A DNA stretch of 42,194 nt from a virus: IMG/VR virus record IMGVR_UViG_3300007029_000002, positions 1-42,194 of that record, one strand, 5' to 3'. Positions 22,324 to 29,880 of the stretch are shown piece by piece (positions within the stretch are counted from its first letter, which is position 1; every line of letters begins with the position of its first letter). A program made the translations under genes and the position numbers. The notes beneath the pieces are model-generated. The model was not told where the DNA came from and made no database searches. It saw only the letters and a program-made list of their open reading frames with translations.

Positions 22324-22793
22324 TGTAAGACCACCCTATCCGACCACCCGCACGTACATTCGGCGTCGACCACGACCGAAAGGGTGCCGTCGATTATCCC
22401 GACGTCGAAGCCGACGCCGACGACGTCTTCGCCGACCCACGGGTCGGTATTCGCGCCGCATTCCGGGCACCGCTTTCCGTATTCGTCGAACGACGGCGGT
22501 TCTAACGGTTCGCTTCGATCGGCGTGGTCGGGAACGGGCATTAGCATAGGCCCGGCGCGATAGAACGACGGCGGGCCTTCCCCTTCGTCGACGTCGCGCG
22601 GGTCGCCCATACGCGGGTTATCCGATTGTTCGCGGGCGGCTTGCTCTAGCCGTTCGCGGTTTCCGTAAAACGGCTTCGCGTCTTCGACGTCGTCGATATC
22701 GACCACCTTCGACACCATAGCCGCGAATTGTTCGCGTTCGGCGGCGTCTAGGTCTTCCCACGGCACGCGATCGCCGGGCGCGTCGTCACTCAT
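22320..22793 (-). CDS. Zinc-ribbon protein, unknown
   Basis: A 157-residue protein from ATG at 22793 (MSDDAPGDRVPWEDLDAAER), which overlaps the preceding gene by 8 bases. Its C-terminal half has CPECGANTDPWVGEDVVGVG and ECTCGWSDRVV, a zinc ribbon with a long insertion. Unknown role. Confidence 0.65.
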   Translation of the reverse strand: MSDDAPGDRVPWEDLDAAEREQFAAMVSKVVDIDDVEDAKPFYGNRERLEQAAREQSDNPRMGDPRDVDEGEGPPSFYRAGPMLMPVPDHADRSEPLEPPSFDEYGKRCPECGANTDPWVGEDVVGVGFDVGIIDGTLSVVVDAECTCGWSDRVVLQ

Positions 22794-24297
22794 TCGAACC
22801 ACCTTCCCCGGTGTCGCGCGTCGGGTGCAAGATACCGACGTCGGCGGCTAGGTGCGCCGTACGCGGGTCGTCACCGTCGGCGATACGCCGCGCCGCTTCC
22901 GCCGCCCGCCGGAACGGTGCGCCTAGGTCTTCGACGCGTGCGTCGCCCTTCGACGACAGATAGTCGGCTAGCCCGACGACGCCGCCGTCGAACATTGAAG
23001 GGTCGATAAGCCCGTCGTCGAAGGCGTCACGAAGCACGGGGTTAACTAACGCGTCGAACGCCGACCACCCGTCGATAGTCGACGTCTTGCCCGTGTCGCC
23101 GCACGACGGGCACTTGTACCACGACGCCGACCCGTTTAGATTCAAAGGCCCGTAATCGCACGTCGGGCATTCGGGTTCGAAGTACCCGCCGCCGATCGCG
23201 GCGTCGCGGGCTTCGTTAACGGCGCGGTACGGGCCTTCGGTGTCGCCAAAGGCTACCCCCGACGCTATTTCGTCGGCGGTTCTTCCGTGCCCGAAGTGAT
23301 TACCGCATACTGGGCATTCGACGTCGATCGTCACGGGTAACGCCCGTTCCGGTACTTCGACCGCGTATTCGCCGCACCCGCACGCTATGGTCGTTCCGTC
23401 GACGGCTTCGACCCGATCGACGTACACGTCGACGTCGGGCGGAAGGTCGGGCATTTTCTCTTTTTCCCTAACGACGTCGGTGTATTCGTCACCGCCGACC
23501 GTCGCCCGGATTCGGGCGAAGCGATCGTCGACGTCGTGGTCGACGTCGGGTGCGTCGACGTCTTCGTCGGGGAAGTGTACCGTCGTCGTGTCGTTTACTT
23601 CGACGAATTCCCATTCCGCGCCCGCCTTATCTGAAAGCCACCGTATCGTATCTTCGGCGAACCGGTCGCCGATCGAACGGTCGGTCGCTTCCGGGTCGAT
23701 AAGCGCTAGAAGCGTCGAAAGGCACCGGGCGGCTTCGTACGTTTCCCGCGTCGACCCGGCTTCGTCGATCGCGTGGCTAAGTACCTTTTGCGCATTGACG
23801 CGTACGGTATGGAATTCGAAGACGTCGTCGGGAAGGTCGGAATACGGCACTTCGACCGGGCGCGTTCGGTTCGTCACCGGGCGAACGTGTACCGTTAGTT
23901 CGTCGGCGTGCCCTTCCCGGTCGACCGGTTCGTCGAAGACCGACGACGATTCGGCGTGCGTCACGACGGCGTCGCCGCGTTCGACTAACTTCCCGATCGG
24001 CGTGTCGTATATCGACGCCGTACCCATTCCGCCGTTTGTGATAGACGCCCGAACGTGGTACCGGGGTTCGCCCTTCGCCCGGCGTTCGGCACCGTGCGGC
24101 GCGTGCGACGCCATTAGATTGTATACGACCGGGTCGTCGTACGTTTCGTTCGCCGCTTGTAAGGCGTCGTGCAAGGCGGCGTTAGGGGCGTGGTCGGTGC
24201 GCACGCGCCGGTCGAAGTAATCGTCGACGCTAAACGGGCGGAAGACCGCGTCGTCGTCGAACGGGTCGTACGCGTCGGCTTCGGTGTCTTCCGTCAT
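22786..24297 (-). CDS. Large multi-zinc protein, unknown
   Basis: A 503-residue acidic protein, one of the largest non-virion genes here. It contains at least three zinc sites: ACGCGEYAVEV with ECPVCGNHFGH, and ECPTCDYGPLNLNG with KCPSCGDTGK. The C-terminal part has helices around FDALVNPVLRDAFDDGLIDP. The first 300 residues mix strands and helices (ETYEAARCLSTLLALIDPEA) without a recognised family. It overlaps both neighbours by a few bases, so it sits in a translated string. Confidence 0.65.
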   Translation of the reverse strand: MTEDTEADAYDPFDDDAVFRPFSVDDYFDRRVRTDHAPNAALHDALQAANETYDDPVVYNLMASHAPHGAERRAKGEPRYHVRASITNGGMGTASIYDTPIGKLVERGDAVVTHAESSSVFDEPVDREGHADELTVHVRPVTNRTRPVEVPYSDLPDDVFEFHTVRVNAQKVLSHAIDEAGSTRETYEAARCLSTLLALIDPEATDRSIGDRFAEDTIRWLSDKAGAEWEFVEVNDTTTVHFPDEDVDAPDVDHDVDDRFARIRATVGGDEYTDVVREKEKMPDLPPDVDVYVDRVEAVDGTTIACGCGEYAVEVPERALPVTIDVECPVCGNHFGHGRTADEIASGVAFGDTEGPYRAVNEARDAAIGGGYFEPECPTCDYGPLNLNGSASWYKCPSCGDTGKTSTIDGWSAFDALVNPVLRDAFDDGLIDPSMFDGGVVGLADYLSSKGDARVEDLGAPFRRAAEAARRIADGDDPRTAHLAADVGILHPTRDTGEGGSNE

Positions 24298-24818
24298 TGT
24301 TCGGTATTGAAGACGGGAAGTCGAAGCCGGTTCGATTCGTTCGCCGTCGGGAAGTCGCTAACCGCGTCTTCGAATTCCGACGGTTCGAACGCTTCGCGCG
24401 ACACCGTGCGCCAATCCCATAGCATAAAGCCCGCCGGGTCGACCGGGCGGAATTGGTCGACGTCTTCGGCGACCGCGACCGTGCGATCGTCGGTAAGCGG
24501 GTGCGTGTACGCTTCGCGCCACCCTTCGTCGTCGTATTCGTCGGCTAGGTGCGCACCCATTTCGGCGTATCCGTTAACGATAACGAAGTCGCCCGACACG
24601 CCCGAAAGGTACGCCCATACCGACCGTACGTCGATCGCGTCGTCGCCTTCCGACCACCAAATGACGATAAGCCGGTTTTCGACGCGGTGGTATCCTTTGG
24701 CTTGCGCCCGCCCGTCGTCGTCGTATTCTAAGACGAATTTCGAATCGTCGCATTCCCCGGCGGCGTGTACCGGGTCGGCTTGCGGTGCTACTTCGTCGGG
24801 TTCTTCGGCGTCACCCAT
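24294..24818 (-). CDS. Unknown acidic protein
   Basis: A 174-residue protein, MGDAEEPDEVAPQADPVHAA. Strand pairs such as NRLIVIWWSEGDDAIDVRSV and SGVSGDFVIVNGYAEMGAHL and a C-terminal FMLWDWRTVSREAFEPSEFE are visible. It overlaps the next gene by 4 bases and is the first gene of an operon with a leaderless promoter at 24847. Not recognised. Confidence 0.6.
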   Translation of the reverse strand: MGDAEEPDEVAPQADPVHAAGECDDSKFVLEYDDDGRAQAKGYHRVENRLIVIWWSEGDDAIDVRSVWAYLSGVSGDFVIVNGYAEMGAHLADEYDDEGWREAYTHPLTDDRTVAVAEDVDQFRPVDPAGFMLWDWRTVSREAFEPSEFEDAVSDFPTANESNRLRLPVFNTEQ

Positions 24819-24840
24819 ACGCCGAAGGAATGCGCAAGGG

Positions 24841-24858
24841 GGTTAAAGCGTGTCGCTA
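24841..24858 (-). promoter_or_regulatory. GCGACACG-type leaderless promoter
   Basis: Minus strand AGTAGCGACACGCTTTAACC; first T at 24847, exactly 29 bases before ATG 24818; CCTTGCGC follows. Confidence 0.75.
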
Positions 24859-24872
24859 CTAAACGAATTCGT

Positions 24873-25166
24873 CTAAGAGGTAACGACCGTTAGCGAATTG
24901 TCCGAATGCTTCTTCCCGCACGTCGCGCACCGTACGATCGACGTCGGGTCGTCACGCTTGCGAACGGGTATCGTTAGGGCACCGCCGGGCGCTTCGTCGT
25001 TACCGCCGTGGCACTTCGTACACTCTAGCCGAAGGGGTAGGTCGTGCGGGCCTTCTTCCCCGCGAAGGTCGACGACGTCGTCGTCGGTCGGGTCGTACGC
25101 TTCCGGTAGCGGCGTGCCGTGCCCGTCGATCGCGGTCGGTCGCTTCTTCGGCGCGTCTTTGTTCAT
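24873..25166 (-). CDS. Small zinc-ribbon protein
   Basis: A 97-residue protein, MNKDAPKKRPTAIDGHGTPL. Two Cys pairs, CTKCHGGNDEAPGGALTIPV and VRCATCGKKH, form a zinc ribbon. ATG overlaps the upstream mini gene as ATGA. Unknown role. Confidence 0.65.
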   Translation of the reverse strand: MNKDAPKKRPTAIDGHGTPLPEAYDPTDDDVVDLRGEEGPHDLPLRLECTKCHGGNDEAPGGALTIPVRKRDDPTSIVRCATCGKKHSDNSLTVVTS

Positions 25167-25312
25167 ACCCGACGGTCGACGTCTTCCGCATTAGAACCGT
25201 CGGCGCGGCTAGCTAGGAACGCCGCGACTTCCCCTTGCGAACCCGGTAGGATACACCCGGTACGGCAAAAGTGCGCGATCGCCTTCGATCGCGGTCGACG
25301 TCGACGCGTCAT
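25163..25312 (-). CDS. Small basic protein, unknown
   Basis: Forty-nine residues: MTRRRRPRSKAIAHFCRTGC continues ILPGSQGEVAAFLAS. Both ends overlap neighbouring genes as ATGA, which supports translation. The Arg-rich start and a CRTGC pair suggest nucleic-acid contact. Confidence 0.5.
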   Translation of the reverse strand: MTRRRRPRSKAIAHFCRTGCILPGSQGEVAAFLASRADGSNAEDVDRRV

Positions 25313-25398
25313 ATCACGCCACCCGACAGATTGAAACGCCGGGCGATATCTACCCGATTCGACCGACGGCGTCGTTTAGGGGTAGCGTGACATATCAT
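25309..25398 (-). CDS. Very small basic peptide gene, possible
   Basis: Twenty-nine residues, MICHATPKRRRRSNRVDIAR then RFNLSGGVI. It begins 3 bases after the stop of the upstream gene and ends in ATGA overlap with the next, filling the gap exactly. The end NRVDIARRFNLSGG looks like part of a helix-turn-helix. Too short to be certain. Confidence 0.35.
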   Translation of the reverse strand: MICHATPKRRRRSNRVDIARRFNLSGGVI

Positions 25399-25400
25399 AA

Positions 25401-26189
25401 CTATTGGTCTTCCGCGTCGACGTCGACGCGTTCGTCTTCGGGAAGGTCGATCGCCGAATGCGTTATCGACACTTCGACCGGCGCTTCCGCGTCGCCCTTG
25501 TGCGTGACGTCGTGGCTACCGTCGACGTGTATGTCGACGCCTTCGGCGACTTGCTTGTACGTTCGAATGAGGTTAGCGACGTGCCCTTCTTTCCGTTCGA
25601 CCGCCTTATCGTGGAATTCGACGAACGCCTTTACGCGTTCGAAGTCGCCGACGTACGTGCATTCTTGCATTCCGCTTTGCGTCATATACCGGTTTCCGCA
25701 TTCCCCGCCCGCTTCCCGGTGCTTTTCGCCGCACGCCGGGCACCGGAATATTTCGATAAGTTCGGCTTCCGGTATATGTTCGATCGCCCTTTGTAAGCGC
25801 GTGAATTCCCACGCGACGGAATTCTTTAGCATATCCGCCATATCTTCGATATTCAATAGTTCGCCGTCGCCCGACTTTACGACGGCTTCAAAGACTTCCC
25901 GATCGTCTTCGCGCATTTGCTTCGAATATAGAAGGTGCCGGGCGTTTCCGTTTCGCCACCCTTCGGGCGCACCGGGCGACGCGCCGTAATGGTTCGAACA
26001 ATGGCCCGTCGTTCGATCGGTACCCCAACCGGCGGCAAGAAGGCAATACGCGTATTCGTCGCGCTTCCGCCCGTTCTTATCGACGGCGTCGGTCTTTTCG
26101 TACCCACAAATCGGGTGCCCTTTTTCCGGGTGTACCGGTCGCCCTTCGTCGTCGGTAGGGGCGTCGTCGTGTACGTTATTCCACGCCAT
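25401..26189 (-). CDS. Zinc protein with small-terminase-like segment
   Basis: A 262-residue protein, MAWNNVHDDAPTDDEGRPVH. The first third has Cys/His positions ICGYEKTD, AYCLLAAGWG and GHCSNHYG that form a zinc knuckle, followed by GASPGAPEGWRNGNARHLLY, a variant of the GAPKGNxNALKHGLY motif that opens many phage small terminase-like proteins. Helices follow (EDMADMLKNSVAWEFTRLQR), then a second zinc site, CPACGEKHREAGGECGNR. The motif also occurs in other phage helix-turn-helix proteins, and the large terminase is 6 kb away, so a small-terminase role is only a possibility. The promoter is at 26264-26249. Confidence 0.6.
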   Translation of the reverse strand: MAWNNVHDDAPTDDEGRPVHPEKGHPICGYEKTDAVDKNGRKRDEYAYCLLAAGWGTDRTTGHCSNHYGASPGAPEGWRNGNARHLLYSKQMREDDREVFEAVVKSGDGELLNIEDMADMLKNSVAWEFTRLQRAIEHIPEAELIEIFRCPACGEKHREAGGECGNRYMTQSGMQECTYVGDFERVKAFVEFHDKAVERKEGHVANLIRTYKQVAEGVDIHVDGSHDVTHKGDAEAPVEVSITHSAIDLPEDERVDVDAEDQ

Positions 26190-26248
26190 AGGTGCTAATT
26201 GATAGGTCGAAACGTCGGTCGTGCTATACGATAGTTCGATAAGTGACG

Positions 26249-26264
26249 GGAAAAGCGTGTCGCA
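26249..26264 (-). promoter_or_regulatory. GCGACACG-type promoter with a leader
   Basis: Minus strand TGCGACACGCTTTTCC; the ATG at 26189 lies 65 bases away, so this message would have a leader of about 36 bases. Confidence 0.55.
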
Positions 26265-26267
26265 CCT

Positions 26268-26414
26268 TTAGCCGTGCCCGGTGCGTACCAATTCGTTACA
26301 TTCGAAACAACCGATATGCTTCGGTGGTTCGCCGCGTTCGTACCGGTCGACGTCTTCCCATACGGGTATCGCGTCGTCGATCGACCCGCACGTCGGGCAC
26401 GCTACTTCGACCAT
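26268..26414 (-). CDS. Tiny zinc-ribbon protein (48 aa)
   Basis: MVEVACPTCGSIDDAIPVWE continues DVDRYERGEPPKHIGCFECN and ends ELVRTGHG. Two CxxC pairs make one zinc ribbon. The ATG at 26414 overlaps the upstream gene by 13 bases; a longer frame exists but its upstream part is Arg-rich shadow sequence. Confidence 0.65.
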   Translation of the reverse strand: MVEVACPTCGSIDDAIPVWEDVDRYERGEPPKHIGCFECNELVRTGHG

Positions 26415-26818
26415 TCGACGTCTAAGCACGTCACCGTTTGCGCCTTTTCGACGGCGTCGTCGGGTGGCGACCATTCTTCGTCGACGCGTTCGGCGTCGTG
26501 CAAGACGTCTTCTAAGTAGCGGTCGCCGAAGACGCGTTTCGCCGCGCGATCGAACGGGTCGTCGCGTACACGGGCGGCGACGAAACGTATCGACCGGCAC
26601 CCGACGGCGTCGGTAAGGGCGTCGATTAGTTCGTGCATTCGGGTTTCGCCTTCGGCTTCGACGTACGGGATTCGAAGGGTACCGTCGCGGGGTACGACGA
26701 TAGCGTGCGCGTCGCCCATTTCGGCGCGATAGACCTTCCGCGACGGGTCGCGTACGGCTAACAAGCGGTGCCGACCGGCGGTCGGGTCGACCCGTGCGAA
26801 GGATAGGTCGGGCGTCAT
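26402..26818 (-). CDS. Unknown protein
   Basis: A 138-residue protein, MTPDLSFARVDPTAGRHRLL. Strands near AVRDPSRKVYRAEMGDAHAI and helices near RDDPFDRAAKRVFGDRYLED are visible. The end, EKAQTVTCLDVEWSK, is followed by the tiny zinc gene. Overlaps the upstream gene by 4 bases. Not recognised. Confidence 0.6.
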   Translation of the reverse strand: MTPDLSFARVDPTAGRHRLLAVRDPSRKVYRAEMGDAHAIVVPRDGTLRIPYVEAEGETRMHELIDALTDAVGCRSIRFVAARVRDDPFDRAAKRVFGDRYLEDVLHDAERVDEEWSPPDDAVEKAQTVTCLDVEWSK

Positions 26819-27123
26819 TCGTCGGGCACCGTGACGTCGGCGGCGTCTAGCATTTCGGCGTACACGCCGCGCAAGACGATCGTACCGTCGTCGATATACC
26901 CGGCGATATTGCTTCCGCCTTCCGTCATAGGCTTACCCGTGTCGCGGTGCCGTACGTACCCGTCGTCGTCGACGTCGGCGACGTGCGGTTCTTGCGCGTA
27001 ATCTAAAGGCCAAACGAAGATTACGTAATCGGCTTCGGGCGACACGCGGTGCGGCTTATACACGCCTTCGACGTACTTCGGCGGTCGGTGCGGTTCGGCG
27101 TTCGGGTCGTGGTCTTCGGGCAT
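26815..27123 (-). CDS. Unknown protein
   Basis: A 102-residue protein from ATG at 27123, MPEDHDPNAEPHRPPKYVEG, which overlaps the previous stop as TAATG; the longer open frame upstream is a basic shadow. It contains YKPHRVSPEADYVIFVWPLD and a strand-rich end GTIVLRGVYAEMLDAADVTV. Not recognised. Confidence 0.6.
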   Translation of the reverse strand: MPEDHDPNAEPHRPPKYVEGVYKPHRVSPEADYVIFVWPLDYAQEPHVADVDDDGYVRHRDTGKPMTEGGSNIAGYIDDGTIVLRGVYAEMLDAADVTVPDE

Positions 27124-27326
27124 TATTCGAAATGGTCTTCGGCGCACGACGGGCAAAAGAAGACTTCGCAATAGAAGCACCGGAAGGCTTCTTCTAAGGG
27201 CACCGTCGTACCGCACGGGCACGTTATCGACACGTCGGGCGCGTCGTACAATTCCTTCGCTTGCGACGCTATCGCTTCAAGCGTCGGGATTCGTTCGCCG
27301 TCGTGTACCGCGTCGACGTCGGGCAC
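27123..27326 (-). CDS. Small zinc protein
   Basis: From GTG at 27326, 3 bases after the Topo VI-A-like gene: 67 residues, MPDVDAVHDGERIPTLEAIA. The C-terminal half holds CPCGTTVPLEEAFRCFYCEV and FFCPSCAEDHFE, six Cys and a His that could bind two zinc ions in a cross-brace. Unknown role. Confidence 0.6.
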   Translation of the reverse strand: MPDVDAVHDGERIPTLEAIASQAKELYDAPDVSITCPCGTTVPLEEAFRCFYCEVFFCPSCAEDHFE

Positions 27327-27328
27327 GG

Positions 27329-28336
27329 TTAGACACCGTCGACCGCGTCGAAGTCGAATTCGATCGCTTCGCTTAGGGCGTCGCGCCGTCGTTCGACGCG
27401 GGTTTCGACGCCCGCCCATTTCACGCCGTCGACGTGCCGTTCGATACCGTCGCGGATTAGGTCTTCTAGGTCGTCGCGGTGGTATTCCTTCAAGGCGTTT
27501 AGTTCGATATTGACGTCTTTACCGTTCGACGCAAGGCGCATAAAGCTGTCGCGTAACTTCCGGTCTTTGTCGGTCGACGACGGTGTCGGGTTTTCCGGTA
27601 GGTCGTACCGTTCGATTTGTTCGATCGTTAGCGCTAGCCGTTCGAATTCGATCGTACCGGGCGCATTCCCGTACCCTTCCGGTTCGTCGAAGGGCCATAT
27701 ATCGAAGTACCACGCTTCGGGTTCGTCTTCCGGGCGAACGGGCACGCCGTAATGTCGCATTGTATTTTGAATTGCGACGGGCGTATGTAGCCCGGAAGGA
27801 TTGAAGTCGCCGAAGTATAGAATTTTGACGTCGTCGCCGTCTTGAAGCCGGTCGCGTATCCGTTCGCACGCTTCGAAGACCTTGCTATCCGACCAATCGC
27901 CGCGCGTCGCTTCTAACCGCACGTTCTTCGACCGACAGATAGGGCGGAAGACCGACGCTAGGCTTTGCTTTTCTAACCATACTTCGACGTAAGTAGGTTG
28001 GTCGCGCCACGGGTCTTCGTCGTACGCATTCCATAGCGGGTGATACGATTCTAAGAAGTCGGTGGCGTCTTCGAACCCGTCGTCGGGCGTGTTAGCCGTA
28101 ATGCGGGATTCGTCGACGATTAGTGCCGGGTCGATATAGCCCGACCGTCGCCCCTTCTTTACCGCGCGTTTGACGAACCGGTATTCGAATTCGAAGCCGT
28201 ATTCGGCAAGTTCGTCGGGGAAGCCCGTGGCTTCAAGCGCGTAATAGACGTCGCGCACCGTTCGCTTTTCGTTCGTTAGTAGGTCTTGAATCCGGCTAAG
28301 GTATAGCGTATACTTATCGCCCGGTTTCCAATCCAT
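27329..28336 (-). CDS. Topo VI-A/Spo11-like protein (Mini-A type)
   Basis: A 335-residue protein with the two domains of the DNA-cutting A subunit of type IIB topoisomerases. The N-terminal winged helix has RTVRDVYYALEATGF, where Tyr31 or Tyr32 corresponds to the catalytic tyrosine (usually DxYY), followed by KRAVKKGRRSGYIDPALIVD. The TOPRIM domain shows YVEVWLEKQSLASVF with its Glu and ILYFGDFNPSGLHTP in place of the DxD motif; here the second Asp is Asn. No B (ATPase) subunit gene is present nearby. Such B-less 'Mini-A' proteins are known from archaeal mobile elements, with unclear function. It has its own leaderless promoter. Confidence 0.75.
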   Translation of the reverse strand: MDWKPGDKYTLYLSRIQDLLTNEKRTVRDVYYALEATGFPDELAEYGFEFEYRFVKRAVKKGRRSGYIDPALIVDESRITANTPDDGFEDATDFLESYHPLWNAYDEDPWRDQPTYVEVWLEKQSLASVFRPICRSKNVRLEATRGDWSDSKVFEACERIRDRLQDGDDVKILYFGDFNPSGLHTPVAIQNTMRHYGVPVRPEDEPEAWYFDIWPFDEPEGYGNAPGTIEFERLALTIEQIERYDLPENPTPSSTDKDRKLRDSFMRLASNGKDVNIELNALKEYHRDDLEDLIRDGIERHVDGVKWAGVETRVERRRDALSEAIEFDFDAVDGV

Positions 28337-28358
28337 ACGACGAACGTTAACGCAAGGT

Positions 28359-28378
28359 GGTAAAAGTCTGTCGCTACT
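28359..28378 (-). promoter_or_regulatory. Leaderless promoter of the Topo VI-A-like gene
   Basis: Minus strand GTAGCGACAGACTTTTACC; first T at 28365, exactly 29 bases before the ATG at 28336; CCTTGCG follows. Confidence 0.75.
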
Positions 28379-28385
28379 ATACCCC

Positions 28386-29150
28386 TTAGAAGAAGTCGTC
28401 GATCGGCGTTTGCGCCGTGACGTCTTCGCACCGTTTTCTAGCTAGCGACGCGTATTCGTGGCTTAGTTCGTACCCGACGGCGTCGCGCCCTTCTTGAAGC
28501 GCGGCGGCTAACGTCGTGCCCGACCCGGCGAACGGGTCGAAGACGGTGTCGCCGGGGAAGGAATACAAGCGGATTAGCCGCGTCGGTAGTTCGATCGGGA
28601 AGGGTGCCGGGTGGTCGTCGGCGACTTCCCGGTCGGCGGGCGTATACGGGATATGCCAAACCGACTTTACGTATTCCATAAAGTCGCGCTTCGTCATTGT
28701 TTCCCCGGATTGGTCGGGTCGGTCGGGTCGTTCCTTGAAGAAGACTAAGACTTCTTCGTGCGTGAATATCTGTCGCGGGTTCGACGGCGATCGCCACGAA
28801 CCCCACGCCGACGACGCTTCCGACGGGCCTTTTTCCCATACGAACTTATCGCGCAATTCGAAGCCGACGTCTTCGGCGACGGCTTTCACGATCGCGGGCT
28901 TATCGTGGCACGGTACGCCCGACCCGACGGCTATGTTAACGGCGAAGCGCCCGCCGCTTCGTAACGCCGCGTACACGCCTTCGAAGACGTCGCTTAGTAG
29001 GTCGACCCATTTCCCTTCGGGAAGGTCGTCGTCGTGCGTGTCGTACGTCACGCCGACGTTATACGGTGGCGACGTCACGGCTAGGTCGACCGACCGGTCG
29101 TCGACGTCGTGCATATTCCGCGCGTCGCCTTCGATAACGTCGTATTGCAT
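28386..29150 (-). CDS. DNA methyltransferase, beta class, probably N4-cytosine
   Basis: A 254-residue enzyme, MQYDVIEGDARNMHDVDDRS. The catalytic motif is TSPPYN at residues 26-31, and the S-adenosylmethionine site DPFAGSGTT lies near residue 212, so motif IV precedes motif I (beta class). SPPY rather than DPPY points to N4-cytosine. No restriction enzyme gene is adjacent, so it is an orphan methyltransferase, of the kind that haloarchaeal viruses use for self-protection or regulation. The recognition site cannot be read from the sequence. Its start overlaps the upstream gene's stop. Confidence 0.85.
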   Translation of the reverse strand: MQYDVIEGDARNMHDVDDRSVDLAVTSPPYNVGVTYDTHDDDLPEGKWVDLLSDVFEGVYAALRSGGRFAVNIAVGSGVPCHDKPAIVKAVAEDVGFELRDKFVWEKGPSEASSAWGSWRSPSNPRQIFTHEEVLVFFKERPDRPDQSGETMTKRDFMEYVKSVWHIPYTPADREVADDHPAPFPIELPTRLIRLYSFPGDTVFDPFAGSGTTLAAALQEGRDAVGYELSHEYASLARKRCEDVTAQTPIDDFF

Positions 29151-29485
29151 TATCCCGTCTTTTGGATTGTAACGACCACCCGGTCGCCGTCGTACCCGGT
29201 GTCGTGCTTGTATTCGACCTTCCGAATCGTATCGAACCGCGCCATTACCGACGGTTCGGCGTCGTCTTTGAATGACGAAGCGCCGGGGAAGAACGCCGCC
29301 GCGATCGCTTCCCGTACCGCCGATTCAAGGGTGCGCGTTACGCATAGGTCGTCGTCGGGCATTCCGAAATTCGTCTTCGTGCCCTTCGAACCGCGCCCGT
29401 ACACTTCGTCGACGATCGACTTCCCGACGCCGTCGTCGGCGGGAAGGTCTATCGTGTACGTCGGCGGGTAATCGTGCCCTTTCAT
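29150..29485 (-). CDS. Unknown protein
   Basis: A 111-residue protein from ATG at 29485, MKGHDYPPTYTIDLPADDGV, starting 2 bases after the regulator stop. A long helix (CVTRTLESAVREAIAAAFFP) is followed by strands ARFDTIRKVEYKHDTGYDGD and RVVVTIQKTG. The layout (short strand, helix, strands, many Asp) is reminiscent of small phage nucleases, but no motif confirms it. Confidence 0.55.
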   Translation of the reverse strand: MKGHDYPPTYTIDLPADDGVGKSIVDEVYGRGSKGTKTNFGMPDDDLCVTRTLESAVREAIAAAFFPGASSFKDDAEPSVMARFDTIRKVEYKHDTGYDGDRVVVTIQKTG

Positions 29486-29486
29486 T

Positions 29487-29822
29487 CTAGGCGACACCTA
29501 ACGCGGAAAGTGCGGTCGACGTCGCCCCTTCGTGGTACCCGACGATCGCGTCGACGCCCTTCGACGTCACGCGGTACCCGTTCGTACGCCGGTCGTGCTT
29601 GTGCTTCGAAACGTACCCGGCGTCGACTAGGGCGTCTAAGTTCGGGTATAGCCGCCCGTGGTTAATTTCGTATCCGCGCCATTCTTCGATTTGCCGCTTT
29701 ACGGAAAGCCCGTACGGGCACGTTTCGTCGGTCGCGTCGGGCGTGCCGCCCTTCGCCGCTATCGCGTTTAGTAAGTCCCTTTGAAAGCCGGTAAGGTCGG
29801 CTAGGTGGGTGGTATCAGACAT
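29487..29822 (-). CDS. PadR-like winged-helix transcription regulator
   Basis: A 111-residue DNA-binding protein. FQRDLLNAIAAKGG opens the winged helix; EINHGRLYPNLDALVDAGYV is the recognition helix region and HDRRTNGYRVTSKG the wing. This exact layout is typical of PadR-family regulators found on haloarchaeal chromosomes, plasmids and viruses. It stands first in the string that includes the methyltransferase, with a promoter at 29863-29844, so it may control that operon or its own expression. Confidence 0.8.
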   Translation of the reverse strand: MSDTTHLADLTGFQRDLLNAIAAKGGTPDATDETCPYGLSVKRQIEEWRGYEINHGRLYPNLDALVDAGYVSKHKHDRRTNGYRVTSKGVDAIVGYHEGATSTALSALGVA

Positions 29823-29843
29823 TACGTTCGATACGGTATTCCG

Positions 29844-29863
29844 GTTATATGATAAGCGTGTCG
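29844..29863 (-). promoter_or_regulatory. Promoter of the PadR-like gene
   Basis: Minus strand CCGACACGCTTATCATATAA; the ATATAAC element starts about 28 bases before ATG 29822. Confidence 0.6.
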
Positions 29864-29880
29864 GAAGGGTTACGCGACCG

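Noticed and set aside
29150-29485. RusA-type Holliday junction resolvase
   Set aside because: Size and position fit, but the conserved Asp/Asn-Leu and Lys pattern of RusA could not be found.
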